The position numbers and the translations under genes were made by a program. Source: SpSt-539 sp964549445 (lineage in GTDB: Bacteria > Planctomycetota > Phycisphaerae > UBA1845 > UTPLA1). Taken from it: 64,000 nt of DNA. Below are positions 1-8,436 of the stretch, piece after piece (position 1 is the stretch's first letter; the number at the start of each line of letters is the position of its first letter). The notes beneath the pieces were generated by a model. That model did not search any database. It was given only the letters and a program-made list of their open reading frames with translations, and was not told the DNA's origin. The stretch spans positions 1 through 64,000 of the forward strand of contig CAZJVS010000019.1 in assembly GCA_964549445.1 (NCBI GenBank), read 5' to 3'.

Positions 1-1
1 C

Positions 2-457
2 GCCGTCGGCTACCGGATCGAATACAAGGGAAACTCTGTCGTGTTTTCAGGCGATACGCGCCCCTGCGAAACCCTCCTGGATGCCTGCAGAAGCCCCGTG
101 GACCTCCTGATCCATGAGACCTTTCCGTCGGCCACGGTCTTCGCGAAAAAGGCGAATGTCCCGAACGAACAAGCTGAGGCGGTTGTAAACGACACTCACA
201 CCAGCCCCGCCATGGTCGGCCAAGTCTTCAAAAAGGCCGGAGCGCGCATGTCGGTGATGTGGCACCTGGCGGTTGACCATGACACGGTAGGTCCGGCCTA
301 CAAGGAGATGCGCACCCAATACGATGGGCCTGTAACGATCGCACAGGACCTCACCGTTTTCAACGTGACGAAGACTGCGATCGTGGTTCGCCAGGCAGTC
401 GTTGACCCGGTCCCCTGGCCCATCATAAGGAAACCCGAGAATTCGGCTGGAAAGTAA
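2..457 (+). CDS. MBL-fold metallo-hydrolase, 3' part only
   Basis: C-terminal 151 residues of a metallo-beta-lactamase-fold hydrolase resembling the RNase Z/arylsulfatase branch; the start and the HxHxDH metal motif lie left of the window. What is visible is the beta-strand with the metal Asp in FSGDT (near residue 18), the DLLIHE segment that follows it in this family, and the C-terminal HTSP and MWHL histidine motifs. The frame is open from the first codon of the window to TAA. It lies 27 bp before the carboxymuconolactone-decarboxylase-like gene on the same strand, so the two are probably co-transcribed. The substrate cannot be inferred from this fragment; the family assignment is fairly safe. 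Confidence 0.75.
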   Translation, partial: AVGYRIEYKGNSVVFSGDTRPCETLLDACRSPVDLLIHETFPSATVFAKKANVPNEQAEAVVNDTHTSPAMVGQVFKKAGARMSVMWHLAVDHDTVGPAYKEMRTQYDGPVTIAQDLTVFNVTKTAIVVRQAVVDPVPWPIIRKPENSAGK

Positions 458-484
458 GCGAGGGCACACTGGAGGGAATCGAGA

Positions 485-886
485 ATGACGTCTGAAGAAT
501 CTCGCTACGAGCGCGGCCTTAAGAGCATGCGAACCATCTTTGGGCCGGGCATTGATTCCGCGTTGGCGGGTCTCGCCATGACGAGTCCCGATTTGGCGCG
601 TTGCCTCGTGGAATTCCCATTCGCGGACATCTATCCCCGCCCCGGTTTGGATTTAAGAACCAGGGAGATGCTCACCGTCGCCGCCCTGACCGTTCTCGGC
701 TATCCGCAGGGCGAATTAAAGGAACATATCCAGGGCGCAATGAACGTCGGCTGTACCCGAGAGGAAATCCTGGAGATCATCCTGCAAATGGCCGTGTATG
801 CCGGTTTCCCGGCAGCGTTGGAAGCCGTCAAGACAGCGGCATCTGTGTTCGGTGCGAAGGAACAGTCGGCCGCACGCAAAGAGTGA
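485..886 (+). CDS. carboxymuconolactone decarboxylase (CMD/AhpD) family protein
   Basis: A 133-residue single CMD domain. The central part REMLTVAALTVLGYPQGELKEH, followed by the ALNVG-like segment NVGCTREEILEI and the helix MAVYAGFPAALEA, is the usual core of 4-carboxymuconolactone decarboxylase-like proteins. The canonical CxxC of true AhpD peroxidases is absent; only a single Cys precedes TREEI, so decarboxylase-like or unknown chemistry is more likely than disulfide peroxidase activity. A GGAGGG ribosome site lies 10 bases before the ATG. It sits just downstream of the MBL-fold gene and just upstream of the broken hydrolase, all on the plus strand. The exact substrate is unknown. Confidence 0.8.
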   Translation: MTSEESRYERGLKSMRTIFGPGIDSALAGLAMTSPDLARCLVEFPFADIYPRPGLDLRTREMLTVAALTVLGYPQGELKEHIQGAMNVGCTREEILEIILQMAVYAGFPAALEAVKTAASVFGAKEQSAARKE

Positions 887-904
887 AGGCCGCTTGGAGA
901 GTCG

Positions 905-1873
905 ATGAGGTGTGTTGTGTTGAAGTGCTCACTTCGACCAATTCCTGCTGGCCGGCGAATGGCAGGTTTCATGGCCGGGTTGCTTTCCCTTGCTTTGCTC
1001 GGTTCGTGTTGTCAATTGGTTGCGACTTCGCCCACGGGTTTCTATCAGGTGTCGGTGGAGAGCGGGCGGCGCACGACGGCATCGGGGGAGTTTGTGGCCT
1101 ACGAATTATTCATTCCGCAGACCGATGCAGCATTCCTGCCGCCGCCCTGGCCGGCAGTCGTGCTGAGGCACGGTTTTGCCCGTGACCTCACACGACAGCG
1201 AGAAAACGCGATGTATCTCGCTCAACGAGGCATCGTGGTGCTGACGCCGGACATGGCAAGCTTGTTCGGCGGAGAGGTGGCTCAACTGGGCTGTATCGAA
1301 GATGCCGTGGCTGACGTTGCTTGGCTGGCCGAACGAAGCGTCACGCCCGGTGACTCACTGGTCGGCCTCATGGATCCGGCAAGGATTGGCCTGGCTGGCC
1401 ACAGCGCAGGCGGCGCGGTCTCCTTCGAGGCCGCCATCGACCTCCAGAAAACGACGACGCCGGCGGCCGCCGTGTGTCTGCTGGACGCGGTACCCTGGGA
1501 CCGAACTATCGCAAGGGCGCCGGCATTTCCGAACATTCCATTCGCGAGTTGGCGCTCGGAGCCGGAGTCCTGCAATGCCGAAGGATCGGTTCGGTCCGTG
1601 CTGAGCGGCTTACCTTTCCTCACATAGGACGTACTGATCGTTGGAGGCACGCACTGCGATCCTGAGAACCCCACTGACGGGTTTTGCGCCTTGGCTTGTG
1701 GCCGCAACGCAACCGAGCGTCAGTTGCTCTACCAGGAGTTCCTGCATCTCTTCGTGCGTGACGCTTTGCAGGCACCATCCGTTCCGAGCGAACCCGCGAC
1801 GTACGAAATGGCGCTCGACGAAGCCGCCCATGCCGGCTCGATCGTGCGCACACTCGCCGGCCCGGTGAAGTGA
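905..1873 (+). pseudogene. alpha/beta hydrolase lipoprotein interrupted by an in-frame TAG
   Basis: One continuous alpha/beta-hydrolase reading frame is split by TAG at 1625-1627. The first part (240 aa) has a lipoprotein-like signal (LLGSC near residue 34; an alternative start is ATG 959), the HGFARD oxyanion region and the nucleophile elbow GHSAGG. The same frame continues immediately after the TAG for 82 codons, with VGGTHCDPENPTD, the expected catalytic His strand, and ends at TGA 1871-1873. Without the second part the catalytic His is lost, so the truncated product should be inactive. A nonsense mutation (for example GAG to TAG), readthrough, or a sequencing error are all possible. Dienelactone-hydrolase-like or lipase activity is inferred only from the fold. 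Confidence 0.72.
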
Positions 1874-1911
1874 GCAGCACTCGTAGTACGCATGTTCGCT
1901 TTGATGCTGTT

Positions 1912-2070
1912 TTACCTAAGCGATCGAGTCGACTCTACTTCGGCTGGTTCTCTGATCTGGCCCGACCGCAGAAACCGCGTTCTTGCTAGCGCCAATGTTA
2001 TTCTCGATATGGCTAAGTAGCGTCGCGCGGTTTTGGGAAGCTGGCATTCTACCACTGAAATACGCCCGCA
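1912..2070 (+). repeat. direct repeat copy A (diverged, ~160 bp)
   Basis: This stretch aligns end to end with 8112-8271, with about a one-base length difference. Shared blocks include CTAAGC/TTAAGC near the left end, CTCTACTT, AACCGCGTTC, TAGCGCCAA, and the right-end block GGTTTTGGGAAGCTGG followed by the tRNA-Gly half. The two copies are in the same orientation and bracket the yhiI-rbbA-yhhJ cassette. They are clearly related but too diverged to be a recent insertion-sequence duplication. Confidence 0.7.
2029..2069 (-). pseudogene. 5' half of tRNA-Gly(CCC), degenerate
   Basis: Read on the minus strand the segment starts GCGGGCG-TA, then a D arm (TTTC, AGTGGTA, GAAT), a 5' anticodon stem CCAGC and the loop TTCCCAA (anticodon CCC). 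Homology stops exactly after the loop: AACC follows instead of the pairing GCTGG, and there is no T arm or acceptor 3' strand. The D stem has a T-T mismatch, unlike the copy at 8230-8270. It cannot be a functional tRNA. Confidence 0.7.
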
Positions 2071-2111
2071 ATTCCTTTCACACTAATAGCTTACGTGCAA
2101 CTCGCTGGATC

Positions 2112-2142
2112 GCTTAAGTAGAGCTAGGTGCTCTACTTAAGC
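2112..2142. repeat. perfect 12-bp inverted repeat
   Basis: GCTTAAGTAGAG at 2112-2123 and its exact complement CTCTACTTAAGC at 2131-2142 are separated by seven bases. The same CTCTACTTAAGC word appears at 8110-8121 at the left end of repeat copy B, and weaker versions occur inside both repeats, so this is probably a building block of the same repeat family rather than a terminator (no T tract follows). Confidence 0.65.
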
Positions 2143-2445
2143 CCGTCCATGTCGGATCATACCTCGTTTCCAGCGGTTGGGAAGGGGTAGCGTGCGCGAA
2201 AACAGCTCGAAAAGCTGGCATTCTTGAGAACGTCAGGAGCCGCAACCCAAGCAGGCTGACGACGCAAATCTCCTGTCAGACCTTGCGGCGTTCGCCCTTA
2301 TTCGACGCGTAAACATGGGGGTCTGGCCCTCGCGGTCTGGACAAATCGGTGCTGCTGGCGTTCAAAGGCGGCACGGTGTTTCAGGCAACGGATGTACGAG
2401 CCAACCGCTCGATTCGCTCGTAACCGACTGACTGGATGTTCACAC

Positions 2446-2796
2446 GTGCGGAAGCTGACAAGGAGGGGATTCCTGCGATATGCCGGCCAAGCGGGTATTG
2501 CGGTGGGAGCACCGGAGTTACTGACAGGATGCACGTCACCTTGCACGCCCCCTGATCCGGCGCAAATGCGTCGCTGGCGTTCGGTGCATCGCAACTCAAC
2601 CACAGGTTGCGGGAGCTATGTGCCCCCGTTTATACCTACCGAAAAGCCGTCCCGCGTGGCGGCAAACTCTCATCCCCGCGGGCAAGGTCATCCGAGACGA
2701 CGGTCACAGAACCTGCCCGCCGCCGAACTCGTGCCGGTGGATCGGATTGATCTGCAAGGCGGTGAGCCTGACCGACGGATACGGAGTTCACCATGA
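2446..2796 (+). pseudogene. possible remnant of a Tat-exported lipoprotein N-terminus
   Basis: From GTG 2446 the frame reads VRKLTRRGFLRYAG and continues to LLTGC, which is a twin-arginine signal followed by a lipobox-like cysteine. After about 40 codons the sequence loses any recognisable protein character, becomes Arg/Pro-rich, and runs four bases into the yhiI start. I read this as a truncated or frameshifted remnant; it could also be a chance frame. No family can be named. Confidence 0.3.
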
Positions 2797-3857
2797 CCAC
2801 GAAAAAATGGATACTGCTGATCGCGGCGATCGTAGTCGGCAGCTTCGGTTGGTTGCTCTGGCGCGAAATGCAACCGCGCGGCTTGGGGGATGGGTTTGCG
2901 AGCGGCAACGGGCGCATTGAGGCCACGGAGTTCGATGTGGCGTCCAAGATCGCCGGTCGTATCACGGAAATCCTCGTCGAAGAAGGAGATTTTGTTACGG
3001 CGGGGCAGATACTCGCACGGATGGACACCCAGGTCCTCGAAGCCCAACTCGCGCAGGCGAAGGCTCAAGTGCGGCAGGCTGGCCACGCGACGCGCGCCGC
3101 GACCGCGGTGGTTGCACAGCGGGAAAGCGAAAAGGCCACGGCCGAGGCGGTCGTCACGCAGCGCGAGGTTGAGCTTTCCAAGACGGAGCGGGAATTTCGG
3201 CGCGTCGAAGCGCTCTTCAAAAGCGGGAACGCATCGCGGGAGGAGTTCGATGATGCCTGGACGGCGATGCAGAGCGCGCAGGCGGCATTGTCGGCCGCCA
3301 AGTCCCAGGTAGCTTCCTCGCAGGCCGGGATCGAGGCCGCCAAGGCACAGGTCGTCGAGGCGGAATCGGCTGTCGAGGCGGTCGACGCGACGGTCACGCG
3401 GTGGGAGGCGGACATCGAGGACAGCCAGCTTAAATCACCTCGCGCCGGCCGCGTGCAGTATCGGGTGGCGCAGGTCGGCGAGGTGTTGGTCGGTGGAGGA
3501 AAAGTCCTCAACTTGGTAGATCTCAGCGATGTGTACATGACGTTCTTCCTCCCAACTTTGCAGGCGGGTCGTGTGGCGCTCGGACAGGAGGTGCGGCTGG
3601 TCATGGATGCCGCGCCCGAGTACGTGATTCCCGCGGCAGTGTCGTATGTCGCGAGCGTCGCTCAGTTCACTCCCAAAACCGTGGAGACCGCCAGCGAACG
3701 CGCGAAGCTGATGTTCCGCGTCAAGGCACGCATCGATCGCGAACTGCTTGAGAAACACCTCACGTATGTGAAGACCGGCTTGCCGGGCATGGCGTACCTA
3801 AGATTGGATCCGAAAGTCGAATGGCCGGACAGAATGCGGATCAACGTGCCGCAATGA
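2793..3857 (+). CDS. yhiI: HlyD-family membrane fusion protein YhiI
   Basis: A 354-aa periplasmic adaptor of the kind that pairs with an ABC exporter. Residues 5-22 form a single N-terminal membrane anchor. The stretch NGRIEATEFDVASKIAGRI is the first biotinyl-lipoyl half and closely follows the YhiI family. A long Ala/Gln/Glu-rich coiled-coil hairpin covers roughly residues 85-205. The second lipoyl half and beta-barrel contain SPRAGRVQYRV, LSDVYMTFFLP and ASVAQFTPKTVET, all hallmark YhiI/YbhG segments. The stop TGA overlaps the next gene start (ATGA at 3854-3857), so translation with rbbA is coupled. It would bridge the inner-membrane exporter to an outer-membrane channel not encoded here. 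The transported substrate is unknown. Confidence 0.9.
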   Translation: MTTKKWILLIAAIVVGSFGWLLWREMQPRGLGDGFASGNGRIEATEFDVASKIAGRITEILVEEGDFVTAGQILARMDTQVLEAQLAQAKAQVRQAGHATRAATAVVAQRESEKATAEAVVTQREVELSKTEREFRRVEALFKSGNASREEFDDAWTAMQSAQAALSAAKSQVASSQAGIEAAKAQVVEAESAVEAVDATVTRWEADIEDSQLKSPRAGRVQYRVAQVGEVLVGGGKVLNLVDLSDVYMTFFLPTLQAGRVALGQEVRLVMDAAPEYVIPAAVSYVASVAQFTPKTVETASERAKLMFRVKARIDRELLEKHLTYVKTGLPGMAYLRLDPKVEWPDRMRINVPQ

Positions 3858-6619
3858 CGCCCGGCGCTCAAACGGTGGCGCGCCTCGCAGGCGTGACACT
3901 GCGCTACGCTCGCACCTTTGCGCTCAATGCAGTCAGCCTCGAGATTCCTGCCAATCGCATGGTTGGGTTGATTGGTCCGGATGGAGTCGGTAAGTCGACC
4001 TTGCTCGCGCTCGTCGCGGGGGCGCGGAGGATTCAGGAAGGACGAGTCGAAGTGCTCGGCGGCGACATGCGGTCCGCCGCGCATCGCTCGAAGGTCTGTC
4101 CGCGCATCGCGTACATGCCGCAGGGGCTGGGCAAGAACCTCTATCCGACGCTGTCGGCGTTCGAGAACGCGGACTTCTTCGGCCGGCTGTTCGGCCATGC
4201 GCGCGCCGAGCGGGAGCGGCGCATCGCGGAATTGCTGGAGGGCACAGGGCTGTTGCCGTTCGCCGCGCGCCCGGCGGGCAAGCTCTCCGGCGGCATGAAG
4301 CAGAAGCTGAGCCTGTGCTGCGCACTGATTCACGACCCGGACCTGCTGATCCTCGACGAGCCGACCACCGGCGTCGATCCCCTCTCGCGCCGGCAGTTCT
4401 GGGAGTTGATTGACCACGTCCGCGCCAACCGGCCGGGCATGAGCGTCTTGGTGGCGACCGCCTACATGGAAGAGGCGGCGGGGTTTGACTGGCTGGTGGC
4501 CATGGATGACGGCCGCGTGCTCGCCTCCGGCACACCACAGGAGTTGCTCGAGCGCACCAGTACAGCTTCGCCGGAAGAGGCCTTCATCGCCCTGCTGCCG
4601 GAGGAGAAGCGTCGCGGCCACCGAAAAGTGGAGATTCCGCCGCTCGCGGCGGAGAACGGGAAGGTGGCCATTGAAGCGCGGGACCTGACCAAGCGCTTCG
4701 GCGATTTCGTCGCGGTCAACCAGGTGACCTTCCGCATCGAGCGCGGCGAGATCTTCGGCTTTCTCGGCTCGAATGGCTGCGGCAAGACGACGACGATGAA
4801 GATGCTGACCGGCCTGCTCCCGGCCAGCGAGGGTCAAGCTTGGCTGTTCGGCCAGCAAGTGGACGCACAGGATCTCGAAACCCGTCGGCGCGTTGGCTAC
4901 ATGTCGCAGGCTTTCTCGCTCTATTCCGAATTGACGGTGCGGCAGAATCTGGTCTTGCACGCACGGCTGTTTCAGGTTCCTCAGGAGCAGATCTCAGAGC
5001 GGGTGGCACAAATGGTCGGGCGTTTCGGCCTGGAGCAGATCGTTGACGCGCTCCCCAACTCGCTTCCGCTTGGGCAACGGCAGCGTCTATCCCTGGCAGT
5101 GGCGTTGATCCACCGCCCCGAGCTGCTGATCCTCGACGAGCCCACGTCCGGCGTTGATCCGGTGGCGCGGGACTCCTTCTGGCAGACCCTGATCGATCTC
5201 TCCCGCCGCGACAAGGTCACCATCTTCGTCTCCACCCACTTCATCAACGAGGCCCAGCGCTGCGACCGCATCTCGCTGATGCATGCCGGCCAGGTGCTGG
5301 CCAGCGATACACCGGCGGAGCTGACCAACAAGCGCTGCGTGGACAAACTGGAGGACGCGTTCATCGGCTACCTGGAAGATGCAGCGGCCGAGGCTCAGGC
5401 AAGGGGACCCGCGCCAGAGCCGAATCGCGCAGCAGCACGCGCGCTGACTGCAGGAAGCGGTACCCCACTCGGGGCAGCCGCCCCGAGTGGGTCTTTCAGT
5501 ATTGGGCGCCTGTTGAGTTACACGCTGCGCGAGGCTCTGGAACTACGCCGCGACCAGATTCGCGGGACCCTGGCGCTCCTCGGCAGCGTGATTCTGATGA
5601 TCGTCATAGGTTACGGCATCACCATGGACGTGGAAGCCTTGACCTTTGCCGTGCTGGACCGCGACGAGACGACCGTCAGCCGCGATTACGTGCTCAATCT
5701 GGCCGGGTCGCGTTACTTCGTCGAGCGGCCGCCGATCACCGACTACGAGGCCCTGGATCGACGCATGCGGTCAGGAGAGATCAGCATGGCCGTCGAGATT
5801 CCTCCTGGCTTCGGGCGCGACGTGGCGCGCGGAACGCGGGTGCAGATCGGCGTCTGGATCGACGGCGCCATGCCGCAGCGCGCCGAAACCGTCCGTGGCT
5901 ACGTGCAAGGCATGCACGCCCTTTGGCTGGCTGACCGGGCCACACGTGACCTCGGCCAGCACGGCTCGATGGCTCCGGCCACCATCGAGACGCGGTTTCG
6001 CTATAACCCCGATGTCAAGAGCCTGGTGGCGATGGTGCCGGCGGTGATCCCGCTGCTGCTGCTCCTGATCCCGGCCATGCTGGCGACGCTTTCGGTGGTC
6101 CGCGAGAAAGAGCTCGGCTCGATCATCAATTTCTATGTTACGCCGACGAAGCGCCTGGAGTTCCTGCTCGGCAAGCAACTTCCCTACGTGGTGCTCGGGA
6201 TGCTCAATTTCCTGCTGCTCACGGTGCTTGCGGTGACCGTTTTGGGTGTGCCGCTGACGGGGAGTTTTGCGGCTGAGGCCACAGGCGCGCTGCTGTACGT
6301 GATCTGCGCAACTGCGATGGGACTGTTGATTTCGACCTTCATGCGGAGTCAAATCGCGGCCATTTTCGGCACGGCGGTGCTCACCCTGCTGCCCGCCATA
6401 CAGTTTTGCGGCATGCTCGACCCAGTCTCCTCGCTGGAGGGCGGGGGCGCGCTGATCGGGCAGATTTATCCCACCACCTATTTCCTGACGATCTCCCGTG
6501 GCACCTTCTCCAAGGCACTGGGTCTTGCCGACTTGTACGGCTCGTTCGTCCCGCTGCTGATCACCATTCCAGTGCTGCTCGGGTTGAGCGTGGCGCTGCT
6601 GAAGAAGCAGGAGGCCTGA
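3854..6619 (+). CDS. rbbA: RbbA-type double-ATPase ABC exporter
   Basis: A 921-aa fusion of two ABC ATPase domains and one ABC-2 permease domain, the RbbA arrangement (E. coli RbbA is 911 aa). Domain 1 (about 10-230) has Walker A GPDGVGKST, signature LSGGMKQK and Walker B LLILDEPTTGVD. Domain 2 (about 275-505) has Walker A GSNGCGKTT, a degenerate signature PLGQRQRLSL and Walker B LLILDEPTSGVD; the degenerate second signature is also typical of RbbA. The ABC-2 membrane part begins near residue 560 and has a large periplasmic loop. I chose ATG 3854 because it overlaps the yhiI stop as ATGA; an upstream ATG at 3821 would add 11 residues. In E. coli RbbA has been linked to ribosomes, but the gene context here indicates export. 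Confidence 0.9.
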   Translation: MTPGAQTVARLAGVTLRYARTFALNAVSLEIPANRMVGLIGPDGVGKSTLLALVAGARRIQEGRVEVLGGDMRSAAHRSKVCPRIAYMPQGLGKNLYPTLSAFENADFFGRLFGHARAERERRIAELLEGTGLLPFAARPAGKLSGGMKQKLSLCCALIHDPDLLILDEPTTGVDPLSRRQFWELIDHVRANRPGMSVLVATAYMEEAAGFDWLVAMDDGRVLASGTPQELLERTSTASPEEAFIALLPEEKRRGHRKVEIPPLAAENGKVAIEARDLTKRFGDFVAVNQVTFRIERGEIFGFLGSNGCGKTTTMKMLTGLLPASEGQAWLFGQQVDAQDLETRRRVGYMSQAFSLYSELTVRQNLVLHARLFQVPQEQISERVAQMVGRFGLEQIVDALPNSLPLGQRQRLSLAVALIHRPELLILDEPTSGVDPVARDSFWQTLIDLSRRDKVTIFVSTHFINEAQRCDRISLMHAGQVLASDTPAELTNKRCVDKLEDAFIGYLEDAAAEAQARGPAPEPNRAAARALTAGSGTPLGAAAPSGSFSIGRLLSYTLREALELRRDQIRGTLALLGSVILMIVIGYGITMDVEALTFAVLDRDETTVSRDYVLNLAGSRYFVERPPITDYEALDRRMRSGEISMAVEIPPGFGRDVARGTRVQIGVWIDGAMPQRAETVRGYVQGMHALWLADRATRDLGQHGSMAPATIETRFRYNPDVKSLVAMVPAVIPLLLLLIPAMLATLSVVREKELGSIINFYVTPTKRLEFLLGKQLPYVVLGMLNFLLLTVLAVTVLGVPLTGSFAAEATGALLYVICATAMGLLISTFMRSQIAAIFGTAVLTLLPAIQFCGMLDPVSSLEGGGALIGQIYPTTYFLTISRGTFSKALGLADLYGSFVPLLITIPVLLGLSVALLKKQEA

Positions 6620-6622
6620 ACC

Positions 6623-7744
6623 ATGCGCGCCGGCAACATTTTTTATCTGGGCGTGAAGGAACTGTGGAGCCTGGCCCGCGACCCGATCATGCTGGTGTTG
6701 ATCATCTTCGCTTTCACAGTGTCGATCTATACGGCTGCAACGGGGGCGCCGGAAACGCTCAATAAGGCGCCGATCGCCGTTGTAGACGAGGACCAGTCAC
6801 CCCTGTCGGAGCGGATTGTCGACGCCTTCTACGCACCTCATTTCTTGCGACCGGTGATGATTACGCTGGCTGAAATGGACGCCCGGATGGACGCCGGACT
6901 CGACACCTTCGCCCTCAACATCCCACCCGAGTTCCAGCGCGACGTGCTGGCCGGGCGCAGGCCGACGATTCAACTCAACGTCGATGCGACCCGCGTGAGC
7001 CAGGCCTTCGCCGGCAGCGGCTACATCCAGACGATTGTGAGCAGCGAGGTGCAGGAATTCGTGAACCGCTACCGCGCCGACACGAGACTTCAGGTTGATC
7101 TGGCGGGGGGAGTGCGCTTTAACCCCAACCTGAACAAGTCCTGGTTCGTCGCCGTGATGCAAGTGATCAACCAGGTCACCATGCTCTCGATCGTGCTCAC
7201 GGGCGCCGCGCTGATCCGCGAGCGCGAGCGCGGGACGATTGAGCACCTGCTGGTGATGCCGGTGACGCCGCTGGAGATCATGACCAGCAAGGTCTGGTCG
7301 ATGGGGCTGGTGGTGCTGGCCGCCTGCGCCTTCTCCCTGGCCTTCGTCGTGCAGGGCCTGCTCTCGGTGCCGATCGAGGGCTCGATCGCGCTGTTCCTGG
7401 GCGGTGCCGCAGTGCACTTGTTCGCCACAACTTCGATGGGCATCTTCATTGGCACAATTGCACGATCGATGCCGCAGTTCGGTCTGCTGTTGATGTTGGT
7501 GCTGCTGCCGCTGCAAATGCTCTCCGGCGGCGCGACCCCGCGCGAAAGCATGCCCGACTGGGTTCAGTTGGTCATGCTGGCGGCGCCGACCACGCATTTC
7601 GTCAAGCTCGCCCAAGGGATCCTGTACCGTGGGGCGAGCCTGGTTGTCGTATGGCCGCAATTCGTCGCGGTCGCGCTGATCGGCGCAGTCTTCTTCGGGA
7701 TCGCGCTCGCACGCTTCCGCAAGACCATCGGGACGATGGCGTGA
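6623..7744 (+). CDS. yhhJ: ABC-2 type permease YhhJ
   Basis: A 373-aa ABC-2 permease that begins three bases after the rbbA stop. The N-terminus (NIFYLGVKELWSLARDP) and the following TM segment with FTVSIYTAATG, then APIAVVDEDQSPLS, match the YhhJ family closely. A large periplasmic domain (about 45-170) is followed by five membrane helices; the conserved RERERGTIEHLLVMPVTP motif marks the family coupling region near residue 200. Together with RbbA it would form the membrane channel of the exporter, with YhiI as adaptor. It is the last gene of the cassette; a non-coding stretch with the second repeat copy follows. Confidence 0.9.
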   Translation: MRAGNIFYLGVKELWSLARDPIMLVLIIFAFTVSIYTAATGAPETLNKAPIAVVDEDQSPLSERIVDAFYAPHFLRPVMITLAEMDARMDAGLDTFALNIPPEFQRDVLAGRRPTIQLNVDATRVSQAFAGSGYIQTIVSSEVQEFVNRYRADTRLQVDLAGGVRFNPNLNKSWFVAVMQVINQVTMLSIVLTGAALIRERERGTIEHLLVMPVTPLEIMTSKVWSMGLVVLAACAFSLAFVVQGLLSVPIEGSIALFLGGAAVHLFATTSMGIFIGTIARSMPQFGLLLMLVLLPLQMLSGGATPRESMPDWVQLVMLAAPTTHFVKLAQGILYRGASLVVVWPQFVAVALIGAVFFGIALARFRKTIGTMA

Positions 7745-8111
7745 GCAGATACTTCGCGTAGGATCGTATTCGTTTCCAGCTACGGGAGTGTCCGCACGTT
7801 CCGCCGAATACTGATCGTCATCGCGTTGACGTTCGTTCCGCTGCGCGTCAGAACCAGATCCAACACCGTCTTGCCTTCCTCTGCCGCGAAGCCTCCGTCG
7901 CGGCGCGGGGCCTCTGCGTTTTCGGCGCCGCGTGTTTTTCGCGCGTCTCCCAAGCCGGACACCATTCGGGATAGCAGGGGCCAATTCTAAACGCAGAGTC
8001 GTGCCATGGACGCCTTCGGTGGGCCCGACGAGTACGATAGGTATGGCTCGATTTGCCAGTTGACGGTTCGGAACGATGCGTGTTCGTAAAATGTTCAGAG
8101 ATACGTCTGCT

Positions 8112-8271
8112 CTACTTAAGCGGTCGATTCAGCTCTACTTGGATCGATTTGTCGCCCCTGTGGCCTTTGGATAACCGCGTTCCCGATAGCGCCAAAGCGG
8201 TTTTCGGTGTGCTTAGGTAGAGCCGCATCGGTTTTGGGAAGCTGGTATTCTACCACTGAATTACGCCCGCA
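8112..8271 (+). repeat. direct repeat copy B (diverged, ~160 bp)
   Basis: Partner of 1912-2070, same orientation, lying about 370 bases after the yhhJ stop. It starts with CTACTTAAGC, the same word as in the 2112-2142 inverted repeat, and ends with the tRNA-Gly half. Copy B keeps a perfectly paired D arm, so it may be the better-preserved version. Confidence 0.7.
8230..8270 (-). pseudogene. 5' half of tRNA-Gly(CCC)
   Basis: Minus-strand read: GCGGGCG-TA, a fully paired D arm (ATTC / GAAT around AGTGGTA), CCAGC and loop TTCCCAA with anticodon CCC. As in copy A the match ends after the loop and continues AACC, so the 3' half is missing. A break after the anticodon loop, identical in both copies, suggests the truncation predates the repeat duplication. 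Confidence 0.75.
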
Positions 8272-8436
8272 AGCTCTCCACCGGCAAGTATCGACTCCTC
8301 CGCCGGACCGTCAAGCGCCTCCATACAGATCACCATAGCTCCTGAAACGCATTCGAGATCCGCAACGCTTGCACTCCTCAACACTCAAGCGACAATCGCT
8401 TTTGTTCGCCCACATGGGGTCAGTCGGAATCATCGC

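Larger units (their letters stand above)
1874..2792. other. gene-poor spacer with repeat copy A, tRNA-Gly half and hairpin
   Basis: No intact gene is seen in this 0.9-kb stretch. It contains the first copy of a diverged direct repeat (1912-2070) that ends in a tRNA-Gly 5' half, a perfect 12-bp inverted repeat (2112-2142), and a short frame starting like a Tat-exported lipoprotein (2446-2796). From about 2150 to 2445 I see nothing recognisable. The region looks like decayed or rearranged DNA between the hydrolase genes and the exporter cassette. Confidence 0.6.
7745..8436. other. gene-poor spacer with repeat copy B
   Basis: No supported gene in 0.7 kb. The only structured part is the second direct-repeat copy (8112-8271) with its tRNA-Gly half. 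Around 7870-7940 there is a low-complexity stretch (CGCGAAGCC, CTCTGCGTTTTC) giving a weak minus-strand frame without family resemblance. The last 160 bases before the binding-protein gene presumably hold its promoter, which I could not pinpoint. Confidence 0.6.

Noticed and set aside
3662..4960. 432-codon minus-strand frame opposite rbbA
   Set aside because: Composition is Arg/Gln/His-rich and unlike a protein family; it runs against a gene with strong ABC motifs.
7780..7965. 61-codon minus-strand frame
   Set aside because: Low-complexity, no homologous look, no clear ribosome site; probably non-coding.
2029..8270. complete tRNA-Gly genes
   Set aside because: Only the 5' halves exist; anticodon stem 3' side, T arm and acceptor 3' strand are missing at both places.
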